A DNA stretch of 64,000 nucleotides from Andrena cerasifolii (lineage: Eukaryota; Arthropoda; Insecta; Hymenoptera; Andrenidae): positions 15,788,501 through 15,852,500 of the forward strand of contig NC_135122.1 in the NCBI RefSeq assembly GCF_050908995.1, written 5' to 3'. The notes beneath the pieces were generated by a model that was not told where the DNA came from, ran no database searches, and was given only the letters and a program-made list of their open reading frames with translations. Below are positions 11,531-22,863 of the stretch, one piece after another (position 1 is the first letter of the stretch; each line of letters begins with the position of its first letter). The position numbers and the translations under genes were made by a program.

Positions 11531-14500
11531 TCAGGAATAATGAAGAAATAGAGCATCGATCACACCTGAAACCTCAGATTTTATTTGCTCGCTGCTCTTA
11601 AATTTACCTGTCATTTGGTCAGACCTCTTGATTGCCGACCACCCTAAGCTCCTTTCAACTGCCATCTTCCATTTCTTATACCTGGCATCTCTTCCTGCGA
11701 AGGGGAACGAAAGGATCGTTGTAAAATAGAATGAAACACAAGTGTCTACTAAATCGGAATGGTCTTTACCTTCGGGCGTTGTTGTTGGCAAAAATGTATC
11801 CGTGGGTACTGATTCTACCTCTTCACCTTCCAATTCCCAAGCCTCTATACCTTCCGCGTGACCCGCTGCCATCGCTGCTCCCAATGCTGTGATATCTGGC
11901 ATTGTTGACCTAACTGTTAACACGCAGAAATATTAAATATAGAATTCCACTAATGTCTCTGGAAGATGTTCAGTTGAGTACACTTACATACTGGTGTACC
12001 ACAAAGATCCGCTTGCAGCTGCATAAGCAGATTATTTGTTGACATCTTCCCGTCCGTGTGCAACTTTGTTAATGGAAAGCCGCAGTCTTTGTACATTGCT
12101 TCTAAAATGTCTCTCGTTTGGAAGCAAACCGCTTCTAGCGATGCTCTTATTATATGCTGCTTAGTGGTGAATGCGGTTAGACCGCAGATGATTCTGTAGA
12201 GAACACATATTTACGTAGAGTTCTGGATTGATCGTACATTGAGAACATCATACGCAGCGGCGGATTTAAGGAAAATGGCACAACAGGTGGCAAAAGTCCT
12301 GGGATACCCGTATAAACAACAGAATTACAAATAAATCTACGCTCGTGTGGAATGAAAATTATGGGAAATAAAAGACAGTAGTCTTTTTTTAAAAAATGGG
12401 ACCCTGACGCAGGGTTGGGCGTTATTCGAATAAAATATCGAGTAAAAATTACCAGATAAACTGAAGTTATTCGAGAATAACGAATACAAATTTATTCGAA
12501 TAAATCCACGAATAAAAGATGCATGCCACACGGGCAATTTGTTGTAATTAATTAAAAAACTGTCGAAATTGTCGCCTTGGGGATTTATTGGTTATTCGAA
12601 ATAAAATTTGCCCAACTCCACCTTGAGGAGGACTTTCTGAGCATGGTTCCAGGCGGCAACTGCTCATCGGCCGCCGGTTAAATCCGCCACTGCTCGTACG
12701 CAAAGTAGTACGCACCCTCTAGCGTCCTTTCTCCAATATGGAGCATACAATCCCGTAAAAGCTGGCACGAAGTATACATCACCGGTAGTAAAAACGCTTT
12801 GAGCTAGATGTTCACTCTCGTGAACATCCTTTATGAGCTTCATATTGTCGCGGAGCCATTTAATGGCAGCTCCCGCGACCGCCACCGAGCCCTCCAGCGC
12901 GTAGACTGCCGGACTTTTTGGGCCTAACTGATACGCCACCGTTGTGACCAACCCGTGGGCGGAGTACACCCTCTGAAAAATTAGAAGCAAAAAATTTCAT
13001 CAGCCTACTCGCAACTACAGAGCAAATAATCGTACTCTTTACACGATACCCACTGTTGTACCCGTGTTACAGAGCAAAAAGCACCCGCTCCTGTACGTGT
13101 TCTTCGCTTGTCCCCTCTTCAAGCAATTCTGACCAACCAGCGCGGATTGCTGGTTCCCCAAGATCTGGCAGAGAGCAACGAATAAGGTCATCGCATGAAA
13201 CGAGCTTGCTTTTTTTTAATATACAGATTTCAGCTTAGACATGTAACTTACGCCAGATATAGGGATACCCTTGAGCGCGTCGATCGTGATATTCCCATAA
13301 ATCTCGGAGCTGCTCCTGATCTCCGGCAACATTTGTATAGGAATGTCGAAATATCTGCACAACGTGGGATCCCACGAGAGGGTCTCTATGTTCATTAGCA
13401 TGGTCCTCGAGGCGTTCGTTACGTCCGTGATATACAATCCGCCCTCTTTGCCGCCGGTTAAGTTCTGTAACCATTTTTGTTTGTTTTCAGTGAGTTCGCT
13501 CAGCGATCTCTGATTCGCGCTCATCACCATCTACCATCCCTCTCGCTGCGAGGCATAACAATCGCTCGCACATCCCAGATAAGCTCTACCACTCGACGCA
13601 CATCCACGCACCCAAACGATCCACGTGTCCATCGTCCCCACTTTGCATCGTTTATCCCTTATCGCCTTCCTCACTGCAGGCACGTTGTCCTTCATCCAGC
13701 GAATCTTCAGGGCCGAGAAATACGGGCTCACCGGAAGGCCGCACAGCGGCTTGATGTGATTCTTACTTTGGTCCGGGAACTTCGCTATTATCTGGTCGAC
13801 GACCGATGCGGTTCTTATATCGGACCAAACTGGAAAGAAAAACAGGATCTGGATTAGTCGAGATCAATGGTCCTGACATACTTAATCCAGTATTATTATT
13901 TTTCCCATTATTACTCGATTTGTATTTTCTTCTATTTTCTTTTGCAATTATTAGTTATTAGTATTTACATTCTTTTTCTATCATAAGTAGTATTTTCTTA
14001 TTTCTCTCAGGGCTAGACTTAAGGCTACCCTCCCACCAAATCACTGCAGAAATATATCAGTTTTAAGATTTTATTTACAGAAAAAATTAACGTCGTAGGG
14101 TCAGAAATCTTTTTGCGCTGCATTCGTACATCTTTAAAAATAATAAATAAAAAAATTGGGAAATTTTATCCAATACTGCTGATCGTTGGTGCCTCTGACT
14201 GTCCGCGTGATACAAACAAATGTTCCTCAACTACGGAATTTTTAACGCCTCGTAGAATTATGTGAAATCAACGAACCACGAAAATTCTTAAAGTTTATTA
14301 AAGCTCACGTTCCTTTCGCGTGGTTTATTTTTTGTTAATTGTACGCAGGGGGGAATAAAGACCAATTACCACACCTATGGCATTGTATAACGGTTCGCCG
14401 GTGGTGGCATCCCATGCCACGGTCGTTTCCCTCTGGTTCGTGATGCCGATCGTCACAATCTCGCCCACCTTCAGCCCGAGGGCGTCGAATTTCCGCACGA

Positions 14501-14833
14501 CGTCCTTGATGCAGGCCTTCACGGCGAACAACACTTCCCTCGGGTCCTGCTCCATCCATCCCTCCTGGGGGCTGATCTGCTCTATGTCGATCTGGTGGGA
14601 CGCCACCTCGGCGACGCGCTTCGCGTTGAACACCTGTAACGTTCCAGGATTGCTTGTCAGAGGGAAACGGCGAAGAAGATAATGGCAGGTATCTCAGGTA
14701 AAAATAGACGATAGTTAACAACTTTACGCTACAGTGTACGTATATAATGATGTCTTACCACGAAGCGAACGGTCCGCGTGCCAACATCGATTACTCCTAT
14801 AAGTGGACCCTGCTTCTTCGACGAGCTTGGCAT
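11531..14833 (-). CDS. Gyk: glycerol kinase family protein, catalytic base substituted
   Basis: Nine coding exons (14833-14759, 14633-14375, 13829-13612, 13464-13252, 13164-13054, 12972-12716, 12193-11988, 11913-11770, 11694-11531) join in phase to give 548 aa, close to the usual 520-560. Glycerol kinase makes glycerol 3-phosphate from glycerol and ATP. Conserved blocks are ITNQRETT, PYFSALKIRW, DVTNASRTML, RSSSEIYG, APYW and TALGAAMAAG. Oddities seen directly: the segment that reads GDQQ-A in the family reads GNQQSA, so the catalytic-base aspartate (E. coli Asp245) is Asn259; the ATP loop NTYGTG reads NTYRSG (Arg280, Ser281); the first phosphate loop D-Q-G-T reads DVGT. The fold is kept but kinase activity is doubtful. 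The intron 12194-12715 is mostly transposon. The last intron (75 bp) is in frame and stop-free. Confidence 0.93.
12255..12692. mobile_element. hAT-like element in a Gyk intron
   Basis: The left end CAGCGGCGGATTTAA and the right end TTAAATCCGCCACTG form inverted repeats. Flanking 8-mers ATCATACG and CTCGTACG agree at six of eight positions, fitting an old target duplication. It fills most of the 522-bp intron, ending 17 bp from the splice donor at 12715, and itself carries the insertion at 12410-12620. Confidence 0.7.
12410..12620. mobile_element. nested hAT-like MITE (CAG-G/A-GTTGGGC family)
   Basis: The left end is CAGGGTTGGGCG; the right end TTTGCCCAACTCCA is its diverged inverted copy. 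Flanks CCCTGACG and CCTTGAGG agree at six of eight positions. The body is rich in TTATTCGAATAA-like motifs, as in the copy at 20086-20221. It is nested in the element at 12255-12692. Confidence 0.6.
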
Positions 14834-16179
14834 TGTGTCTGAAAGTCAAACAACGATCTTTTAATTCGTACCAAAGTGCTAGGCCCTTCGAAGCCCCGAA
14901 GAGAATACTTTCAAAGGGACTTGAGCTTTCAGGGTCCGAGCTGGCTCCGCCGTCGCTCTGGGCAGATATATGACTTTTCCCGCCCTTGAAAATTTAAAAA
15001 ATTGAATTTATCATTTATTTCGTATTGTCAGGTGGTGCAACACAAAGTAAGTCGCCGGCACAAATAATTATTTTAAAATATAGTTTTTAACAGTGAGTGT
15101 AGGCATTTGTTGAATAAGAAAAACCTTTTGCAAAGATCTTTAGTATAGGTAGGCATCTTTCCCTGGTGTAATAGTAATTGTATGGGTGATTTATCCCTTT
15201 GGGTGCTGTAAAACTATACGTGCGTTTCTCGGTGCACCCGATCCGTGCGGGGAACACCTATGGGCGTTCAGGGAGTATGGTTAATAGATGCGAGCAGAGG
15301 AGACCCGCACGCGGCGCACGTCGAGCGTTCAACTTCTCAGCATTGGAGTTAAAAACAATTTATAAGTTTTATACTAAATTCAAACATGTATTACCTACTT
15401 ATTTACCACTTTTCCAAAAAGTTTTACTTTCTTAATGTTTTTCTTATTGATTTTAATTTTCTCTATCCACCAATTTTGCGCTCCGGCGCAGTTGCCCTGC
15501 TTGGGCCTCCCTAGATCGACCCCTGCGAGCTTCCATTCCAGTAATTTCGTACCTGCGACCTCTGAGGCGGCGCTCTTTAACTAATCTCGGTCGCCCTAAT
15601 GTCACGAACGAAGAGAGCGCGATGACATAATGCGTGACAGTTCTCGTTATCGCGTTTTATTAACTTCTTCCCAATGATGACCCAGTAAGTCGAATCGATA
15701 ATTGGGAGATTAGAGGCGAGCCCCTAGATACGCGTTTCGCGAGGGTGTTCCCGCGAATGTCTCTTACCATGACCATTCACGTTTCTGATGAAGAGCCTGC
15801 AAACGCGTCCGTAGACTTTTTTACAGGAAGGAGGGGGCGACTTTGGGATGATAATAAAGAAAAATATAATAATGAAAAAACGAGTAGCCCTTTTGCTTTT
15901 TTTTAAACCCATTTTGTACTGCCAATTTAATTACAAATTTAACACCGAAATTTAAAAATATTCAGTTCTTTAGTATAAACTGAATAAAGATCAGTTTTTA
16001 AAAATAAGCAAGTTTTTTCTCAAAAGCCAGGGGGCAACTGCCCAGAGAGCATGTTCTTCTTAGCCCTTTCAATCAATAAAAAATCAATAAAAAAAAATTC
16101 CCAAATTTTCTTTTATAATGTAAATTATCTATTTTGTTTACGTTTTAATAATAACATAACATTATCATTAAAAAAAATC
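14834..16179. other. upstream of Gyk, no gene seen
   Basis: Contains the Gyk 5' region next to 14834. The block at 14930-15560 has the look of old repeat debris (pyrimidine-rich and CpG-containing, with no open frame). The AT-rich tail at 15900-16160 precedes the mitochondrial insertion. Confidence 0.4.
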
Positions 16180-16455
16180 GCATTCCTTTTTTCCTTGCAT
16201 TATCTTCATACAAAATGAAAAATAAAGGAATATGATTATTATTCCACCAATGATAGAAATACAGATTTTAAACATATAGATTAACAATCCTGTAGTGAAA
16301 AGTATTAATGTTAAGTTTATAATTGAGTATAGAACTAGAAGTAAAATTAGTATTAATGGATGAACAAAGTTTATTAAGGTTGACGAAATAATAATAATCG
16401 TTATTAAAAGTGCTAGAAGTATACATAATATTTTTAAGTAGAGAGAAGTTGCCAT
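16180..16455 (-). pseudogene. nuclear copy of mitochondrial nd6
   Basis: The minus strand encodes a very hydrophobic, Ile/Leu-rich polypeptide of about 90 aa with nd6 hallmarks: FVHPLILILLLVLYS in the first third, then FTTGLLIYMFK and the glycine-hinged IIGGIIIIFLYF. NADH dehydrogenase subunit 6 of insects has this layout. The frame is still open under the nuclear code but the base composition is that of mitochondrial DNA, unlike its CpG-containing flanks. It is not expected to be expressed. Its order relative to the cytb fragment at 18.5 kb is reversed compared with insect mtDNA. Confidence 0.75.
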
Positions 16456-17803
16456 AGATAATATATGGGGGCGCCATTGTGCCTATGCCGCTGTTACGGA
16501 TGCAACCCTCGACTCGACCCCCTATCTCGGAAGGGGGTTGAGATATTTTTCTGAAATTTGGTCTATATAATCTAGACCAACAATTTAGAGATGCCACGAA
16601 ACTTCAGCCCTCCCCGGCTTCTCGAAAAAATGTTATCGCAACTTAAAGACGCAAAAGTTACAATTGTACCTGCGCCGTCTGACGAGGGTTAAATCTAGCC
16701 TACAGTGAAAGGTGCTTCGTATTAACGAGGTGCCCTTCGACCCCCCCGCGCTCTTTACCACTCCAACAAAATCAAGGTCGCCGATAGCATCCTCAGTGTA
16801 CCAACCTCGGTCGAATTTTGCTTAACACATGTCGCAACAGTTCCCAGTTCAACGCGGCTTGTCCTTTGCCCTTTTCTCCAAAGATAGGCCTATCTCTCCT
16901 GGTCCCGAGTCCCCTTCTCTCCTCGCGCTCCTTCTATGGAACTAGATACCCCCGATGGTCCCTCCGCTTTGCAACACGCCGCACAGAAACTCACGGTACG
17001 GGTATACAAAGAAACGTTGATTTCCTCGCGGAAGAAGCTACCAAAGGAAACTACCGAAGACCTGGCGAGATGAAAGGTCGAGAGTGAAGCTTCCCGAAGT
17101 GAAGTAGAGTTCCCTCAAGAATGCCAAAGGACTCGCGAGCACCAAAACTCTCCAAGCTCCGCCGCGGGAAAGCGCACTCGTGAGAATTCGCGAGACTCGA
17201 ATGCACCCAGTGATTACATTAAGGAACCGCGGCTTCTCGCGCAGCGTTATCCTGGTCCATCGTTCGGAAGAAGGGGCACGAGGTCCGAGCGCGGCTCCGC
17301 GAGGAAAGAAGAACTGACCAGAGAGAAACGTGTCGTCGGCTTTTTTAATCGCAATACGCGTGTGCTCCGTACGGCGATTACGGGAGGAGACGTGATTCGT
17401 CCTCGCGGGAGGCTAATTATCCGCGTCTCCTCCTCTTCGCTCGCTGCCTGCCGCGCGAGAATCAAGATAAGGGAGGGCACAGTACACCCCACGGGGTTTT
17501 TGATAACTTCCGATCGATTCGCCTGGCGTGGGACGTGGATTCGCGTCGATTAGGTGGCTGAAACGTAGAGCTCGCTTGGACCTTCGTACCTGAGGTGTTA
17601 ATGTGGCTTCAAGATCGATTTTATGTGTTAGAATGATGGAGGATCGTGCAGTCGTGTGACACGTGTGCTCAGCCAGGTGCGACTCTTTATCGACACCCTG
17701 TGTTTCGGAGCTCGAGATTAATTTTCTAGTTCAATTCGCGTCCAGGATCGGCGGGGGGAATTTTCCCAGAGTGTCGAGTTGGGGGAGGATTAATTAACAA
17801 TTT
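16456..17803. other. non-coding, no gene seen
   Basis: CpG-containing DNA with no recognisable protein. It separates the nd6 fragment from the SINE. A dyad around CGACCCCCTATCTCGG at 16514-16550 was seen but not classified. Confidence 0.4.
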
Positions 17804-18029
17804 TTTTTTTCCTGTGTTTTTACACAGGATGGCGTTTCAAGCATCTTGCTTATATTTCCCAATGAACATTAGTCATTCATTTTTCCCTCCTCTCTCCTTC
17901 GGGTCCCAGCAGCAGCAGCGCACCGGGAGAAAAGTGGTCACCCATCTTTCCCCAGTACACCGCCCGTGATGCTTAACTTCGGTGATCTAACAGAACCGGT
18001 GTTTTCCATCACGGCTACGGCCGCTGGTC
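17804..18029 (-). mobile_element. 5S rRNA-derived SINE with poly(A) tail
   Basis: Read on the minus strand, about 129 bp from 18029 to 17901 resemble 5S rRNA: the block ACACCGGTTCTGTTAGATCA, the internal promoter core GATCACCGAAGTTAAGC, CACGGGCG and the C-box AGATGGGTGACC. A tail of unrelated sequence follows, ending in an A-run (a T-run at 17801-17811 on the plus strand). Exact 12-bp direct repeats AATTAACAATTT at 17792-17803 and 18030-18041 flank the unit. Head, tail, poly(A) and target duplication together indicate a retroposed SINE with RNA polymerase III-type control inside the 5S head. Confidence 0.8.
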
Positions 18030-18104
18030 AATTAACAATTTAAAAAATCAAATTTCAGCTGTCTAAAAAACAGTAGGTACTTAGCTAAAAAACAAATGAC
18101 GCTG

Positions 18105-18165
18105 GGGTACAGTGAACCCCGTGTGACCAACTTTTGATTATAAGAAAGTGTGACCACGAAGGGTT
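18105..18165. repeat. dispersed repeat, copy 2 (short)
   Basis: Carries GTACAGTGAACCCCGTGTGA and GATTATAAGAAAGTGTGACC then GAAGGGT, the same two blocks as at 5838-6060 but with the middle deleted. Confidence 0.55.
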
Positions 18166-18499
18166 AATATATAAAGCAGAAAGCTTCTCTATGTTTGTGT
18201 GTGTTGTCTGTCGCCTAAAAACTTTTGAACAATAAACTCTGACATCACGAAATGTGCCTCAACTCATTATGCCTGACTAATCCAGATGAATGTGACCATT
18301 TTCACAAAAGACTAAAAAAAAAATTTTTTTCTTAACAAAATCAGAATTTAAATTTCACGCGAAGCTGAGTAGTAAAGCTAGTTTCCCTATGACGAGCAAA
18401 AAAGAAGCAATAAAAATTTTCACTTCTTGAATCTCTGCTCTTTCAAAACACTATCTACTTCGGTATCAGCGAGCCGATGTTTATCTTCTTCCCCTAACG

Positions 18500-18910
18500 T
18501 TGCTACTGATATCAATATGATAATTACTCCTATAATTCATACTGGAGTTAATTTAAACGAATGGTAATAAATTCCTCGTCCAACGTATATATATATATAT
18601 ATATATATATGGCGATAAAGTATAACGACGCTCCATTTATGTGAATTAATCGAACTAATCATCCTAGATTCACGTCTTTTATAATATGAATGATTCTTTC
18701 AAAGGCTAGATTAATATTTGGGCGGTGGTGAAGTGAAAGAAAAATTCCAGAAATAATTTGGACGAATAAGTATACTCCTAAACTTTATCCAAAATTACAT
18801 CAAGAATTAATATTTACAGGTGATGGTAAATCGATTAAAGAATTATTAAAAAAATTTGTAGTATTGAGTTGTGTTTTATTTTTCTGATAAATTTAGATTT
18901 CCTTCATAAT
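18500..18910 (-). pseudogene. nuclear copy of mitochondrial cytb (5' part)
   Basis: The minus strand reads, in the mitochondrial code, blocks of cytochrome b: NNSLIDLPSPVNINSW, then GVYLFVQIISGIFLSLHH, DVNLGWLVRLIHMNGAS, VGRGIYYHSFKLTPVW and IIGVIIILISVAT. It is broken by a one-base insertion in a T-run near 18850, an in-frame TAA, and a (TA)n expansion at 18588-18610 that replaces the residues before VGRGIYY. Homology stops abruptly near 18500. Confidence 0.88.
18588..18610. repeat. (TA)n microsatellite inside the cytb copy
   Basis: About eleven TA units replace the stretch that in cytb encodes the residues just before VGRGIYY. It probably grew from a short TATATA already present in the gene. 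Confidence 0.9.
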
Positions 18911-20085
18911 TAATTTTTCGTAGAGGGGTCTGGTCGGAAGATTAGGTGCCTTTCCCGCGGACGGGGCCTCCAACGGAAAACCACGACCGTCGTCGGAAAA
19001 AGCGAACAGAATTGACGCGCGAAGCTTCCAAGAATATTTGCCGCGAGAGGATCGTTGGATGTTACTCCATCAGCTCGTCTCGTTAAATTATAAGCACCAT
19101 AAATACCTACCGGGGAAGACGTTACGTAACTAGCTTCGGCCGGCGATATTTTTATTTCGCTGTTGAGCAACGTTTCCTACGAGATAAAGGTACGTTCGGT
19201 TCGTGGGAGTTGCAGTTCCCTGCGGAGCGGGGGATCGCTAGCGATCCCCGCGAATGACTGTGCTATTGCAATCGATCCGGGGAAATGCCGGGCAACGACA
19301 CGGCGGAGAGGCATACTTGCAAAGACGCCGCGGACGTAACGCGAAACGGATTGATAGCCTCGTAACGAACGCCTACGTCTCCGCGGTTTTATCTGTTACG
19401 TAAACGCATCGTTCGACTGGTTCGACGTCGGGTAATTAAACGATGTCCCCTGATAAAGCCCAAAAAATTGTATCTGTCTCTTGGTAAAGTTTCCCAAAAC
19501 GAGCGGCACAAGTTTATCAGCAACAGTCGCCACCGCTAAGCAAGACCAGATAGACGATACTAGAGAACCGGTAACGGGCCACGAAACGAAATCAATTTGG
19601 TTGAATTTGATTGGAATTCAGGTGGCGATTATTTGCTTATCGACTGCTGTCCACATACAGGGTGTCCGCTTTGCGAAAGGCTTTCCCCTTCGTTTTAACT
19701 GCCTAATTAATTGCTTCAAACAGGAAACCTCCAAGACGAAGATTCTCATCCGAGATCGTGGAAACCTAGCTCGAGTCGCAGCGATGGGAGCACCGTGCCC
19801 CTTTTCTGTTTGAAAGTCGTATCGGGAGTTACAGGTATGTGTATCTCTGGTTGGCGCGCAAACGAGGATGAGTCGGGATTAATTATTAGCTTTGCGGAAG
19901 CCGCTTGGACTATCTAAAGTGCTATGTAAGCTCAGGTGTTAAATTTCCGACGTGGAGATTGATAAAATACATGTTAACAGAACCTTTTATATTTAACTTC
20001 GATAATTCGCAGAAAAGAAGAGAAAATGAACTGTCGAAGCTCGAGGTAAAATTTGAATTACACTCGTTCGCACGCTCATCAGAGA
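18911..20085. other. non-coding, no gene seen
   Basis: Mixed CpG-rich and AT-rich sequence. No frame resembles a known protein. Confidence 0.4.
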
Positions 20086-20221
20086 CAGAGTCGTGAATTA
20101 TCCGAGTAAATTTTTCTTTGAATAATTTCGAATAAAAATGACGAGTAGAATCAAGTTATTCTAGAGTAACGAATACTTTTTTTATTCAAATAAAAATTTA
20201 ATCGAATAATGCCCCACTCCG
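20086..20221. mobile_element. hAT-like MITE, 136 bp
   Basis: The left end CAGAGTCGTGAATTATCCGA pairs with the right end TCGAATAATGCCCCACTCCG, about 19 of 25 positions over the full arms. The flanking 8-mers ATCAGAGA and ACCAGAGA differ at one position. The body is rich in ATTCGAATAA-type motifs, as in the nested element in the Gyk intron. Confidence 0.7.
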
Positions 20222-21934
20222 ACCAGAGATATATATTTCTCCGTCCCAGTACCTTTCTACGTAACGATACACTTCTGTTCTCTTCATTAACGCGCGTGGT
20301 GAACTCGGTTCATCAGTTGAAAATAATCATTTTAGCCCCCTTATATATATACCTCAGAAACGGTTTCTCTGTTGACAGTGGTAACTTAAATTAAATGTGA
20401 AAATATTAGCAATGTATCCAAATAGCAGTGAATGTATTTAGAACACACAAAAATAGTATATGTAAAACATTTTTAACATGAAAAATGAAAATCAACTGGC
20501 ACAAGCGTCATAGGGTTCTTGAAACGCACCACGATCGCGCGGAGAGAATGTTTTTGTCTCACCGAGGCCTAACGAAGGAAATACGCAGATCGGTGAACGG
20601 AGTCCACAAAGCAAGCCCCCGCTCGAGGGTTAAGCCCGATACGAAGGGAATTATTACATCGCTCTTTTGATACCTAAAGCCGACCGTTCGAGGGTTAAGG
20701 GGGGGCCCTATTTAGGACGCTAGAAATAAGGTGATTCTTGGGAATTTTTTTCTGAGAAACTGTTAAGCGGATCTTTCCCAAACTTTCAGGTCATTTTAGT
20801 TCACATTCCAACAATAAAAATTAATTTTTTCGTACTAGATAATATAATATAATAAGTAAATTCTTTTGAATTTTTTACTTCAGATGATCGACTTTCGAGC
20901 AGCAGTGGCCACAGCAGAAGCCTTTTTTAGAGAACCTTAGATTGATGGACCATAACTTAGTTACTGATAAATATTTTCAAATAAAAAAATTACGATGCAC
21001 GGTACTAGACGCGATGCTTAAAAGGAAAAAAGATTTTTCGAGAAATGTGTTATAGCTTTTGAGTAAAAAATTTCCAAAGACCACCCTTTCTCTCGGCCTC
21101 CTGACTGAGCATGACCCCTTAAAGGGTCAACGTGCCCCAAATTCCCCAGCGTCAGTTGCAATTCAGCTTCCGGGCGCGCACTACCGCGTGCGCGCGCTGA
21201 ATGCGTCCCGATGCAGCTGGCGGCTACGCATGCAGGCTTAAATACGTGCGTGCAAGTCGAGCCCACCCTCTTCGGACTGCACCGTGACGTTGCGCGGCAG
21301 AGGCGCGCCGAATTGGCCAGTCATGGAGGCTCGCCCGTATTTACAGCGAGAACGCGTCGCTATCGAGCGCGTAGCCGTCGTCCGCTTCGGGGCGAAGGGC
21401 TTTGCAGCCGCGACCGCCGGCTAGCGTCTCCGACGGCCGTGTTGCATAACCGATTCCGCGCGTGAACCCGTGCCCCGCGCTCTTTCCCCGGCTACGCGAC
21501 CCGAATCCACGATATCGATCGCCCCGTTCGGCAAACTGGGCCAAAGTTCGCTCCACTTCGGCGTTTCGCGGGAGCGAAATCTTGCGCCCTCGGTAACGCC
21601 CCTTTAATCGAGCTTCCCTGCAGAAAACCGCGCGTCCACCCGCGTGGCACAAACCGTACAGATTCTCGGGTCGTTAGCGATGTAAGCGCGGCAGATCCGC
21701 GTAGGTTGTTTCCCCGAGAGCTACGCTCTTAGTGATAAGTGGGTGGGCGGAGGGACTTATCGACGCACAGAGAGCAGCTTCGTTTCGAATGCCGCAAGCG
21801 GGTACAGAGATAGCTCGGCTGCTATTCTTGAGGTAGGCTCTCTCTACGCCTCGCCTCCCTTCCTCGAAATCGGAATCGAAATCGGAGCAGCTAAATCCTT
21901 ACCGATCTGAACTTACGTTGACACGAAAATTTGC
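20222..21934. other. non-coding, no gene seen
   Basis: Holds a twice-repeated CGAGGGTTAAG motif at 20628 and 20690 and a CpG-rich stretch at 21150-21850 with several open but unrecognisable frames. Confidence 0.4.
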
Positions 21935-22863
21935 CAGAGTTGGGCAAAATTTAATCTAATTACAACTCACAAATTACGATTAAAATGTAATTGTGTAGTT
22001 GACTACATATTATTTTCTGTAATCGTTCACTTAGGTAGTTGACGAAACCAAATGGTGAACTGCCTGAATTAATGATTATAGAAAATAATGTGTAATCAAC
22101 AACACAATTACATTTTAATTGGAATTTGTTGTTTCTACTACAAATCCTGTAACCGCGTTTCTGACGCTTATTCAAGCCCCCCTGCAAAATTAGCCAGCTG
22201 TCTATGTAATTGTTCTCATTCTCTGGTATTTAGCGCATCTTTCAGTACCCCTGCTGCCGAAAATCGCGTACCATCAAAATAGTATTTTAGACTGGTGCGT
22301 TCATTCAGTATAAAGATTGAATTGAATAAAAGAAAATTCCTCGAATGATATAAAGTAGGTGGGTATATTATTATTTTTAGCAGCAAGATATTAACGAGTA
22401 CAAGATTTTATATTTCTTTCATCATAGATGCTTTTAATTTATTTACAATTTATAATCTTTTACCGAAATTATTACTTTTGCACCAGTTTGATAAAGTTAT
22501 GACTGACCTACAATTTGGTATCTATAACAAAACCTTTAAAAATGCTATTGTTTTCGCAGCGACCACTATTTGTTAATTGTAATTTATAATCATAATTGCC
22601 TTGCACGATTACAATTGTGATTGTAATTGCCCCACAGTTACATCTGACAATTACAATTGTAACTGTAATTGCTCTGCATAATTATAATTCTAATTCTCAC
22701 TGCCCTGCAATTACATTCGGCAATTACAATCGTAATTGTTCAGAGCAATTACATTTTAATTGAAATTACATGCAATTGCAATTACTTTTTAATCGGAATT
22801 ACTCTGCAATTGTAACGAAAGTAATTGATTACGTACATTTGTAATTGATTATGCCCAACTCTG
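21935..22863. mobile_element. hAT-like non-autonomous element, 929 bp
   Basis: The termini CAGAGTTGGGCA and TGCCCAACTCTG are perfect inverted repeats. The exact 8-bp direct repeat AAATTTGC flanks both sides (21927-21934 and 22864-22871). Inside, 21971-22127 is a long hairpin and 22550-22860 is packed with variants of CAATTACAATTGTAATTG. No transposase frame is present. The 8-bp duplication and CAG terminus indicate the hAT superfamily. Confidence 0.88.
21971..22127. repeat. 75-bp-arm hairpin inside the hAT element
   Basis: The left arm (21971-22044) and right arm (22053-22127) are inverted copies matching at about 83 percent, with a loop of about 8 nt. Shared core: ATTAAAATGTAATTGTGT. If transcribed it would fold as one long hairpin. 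Confidence 0.8.
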
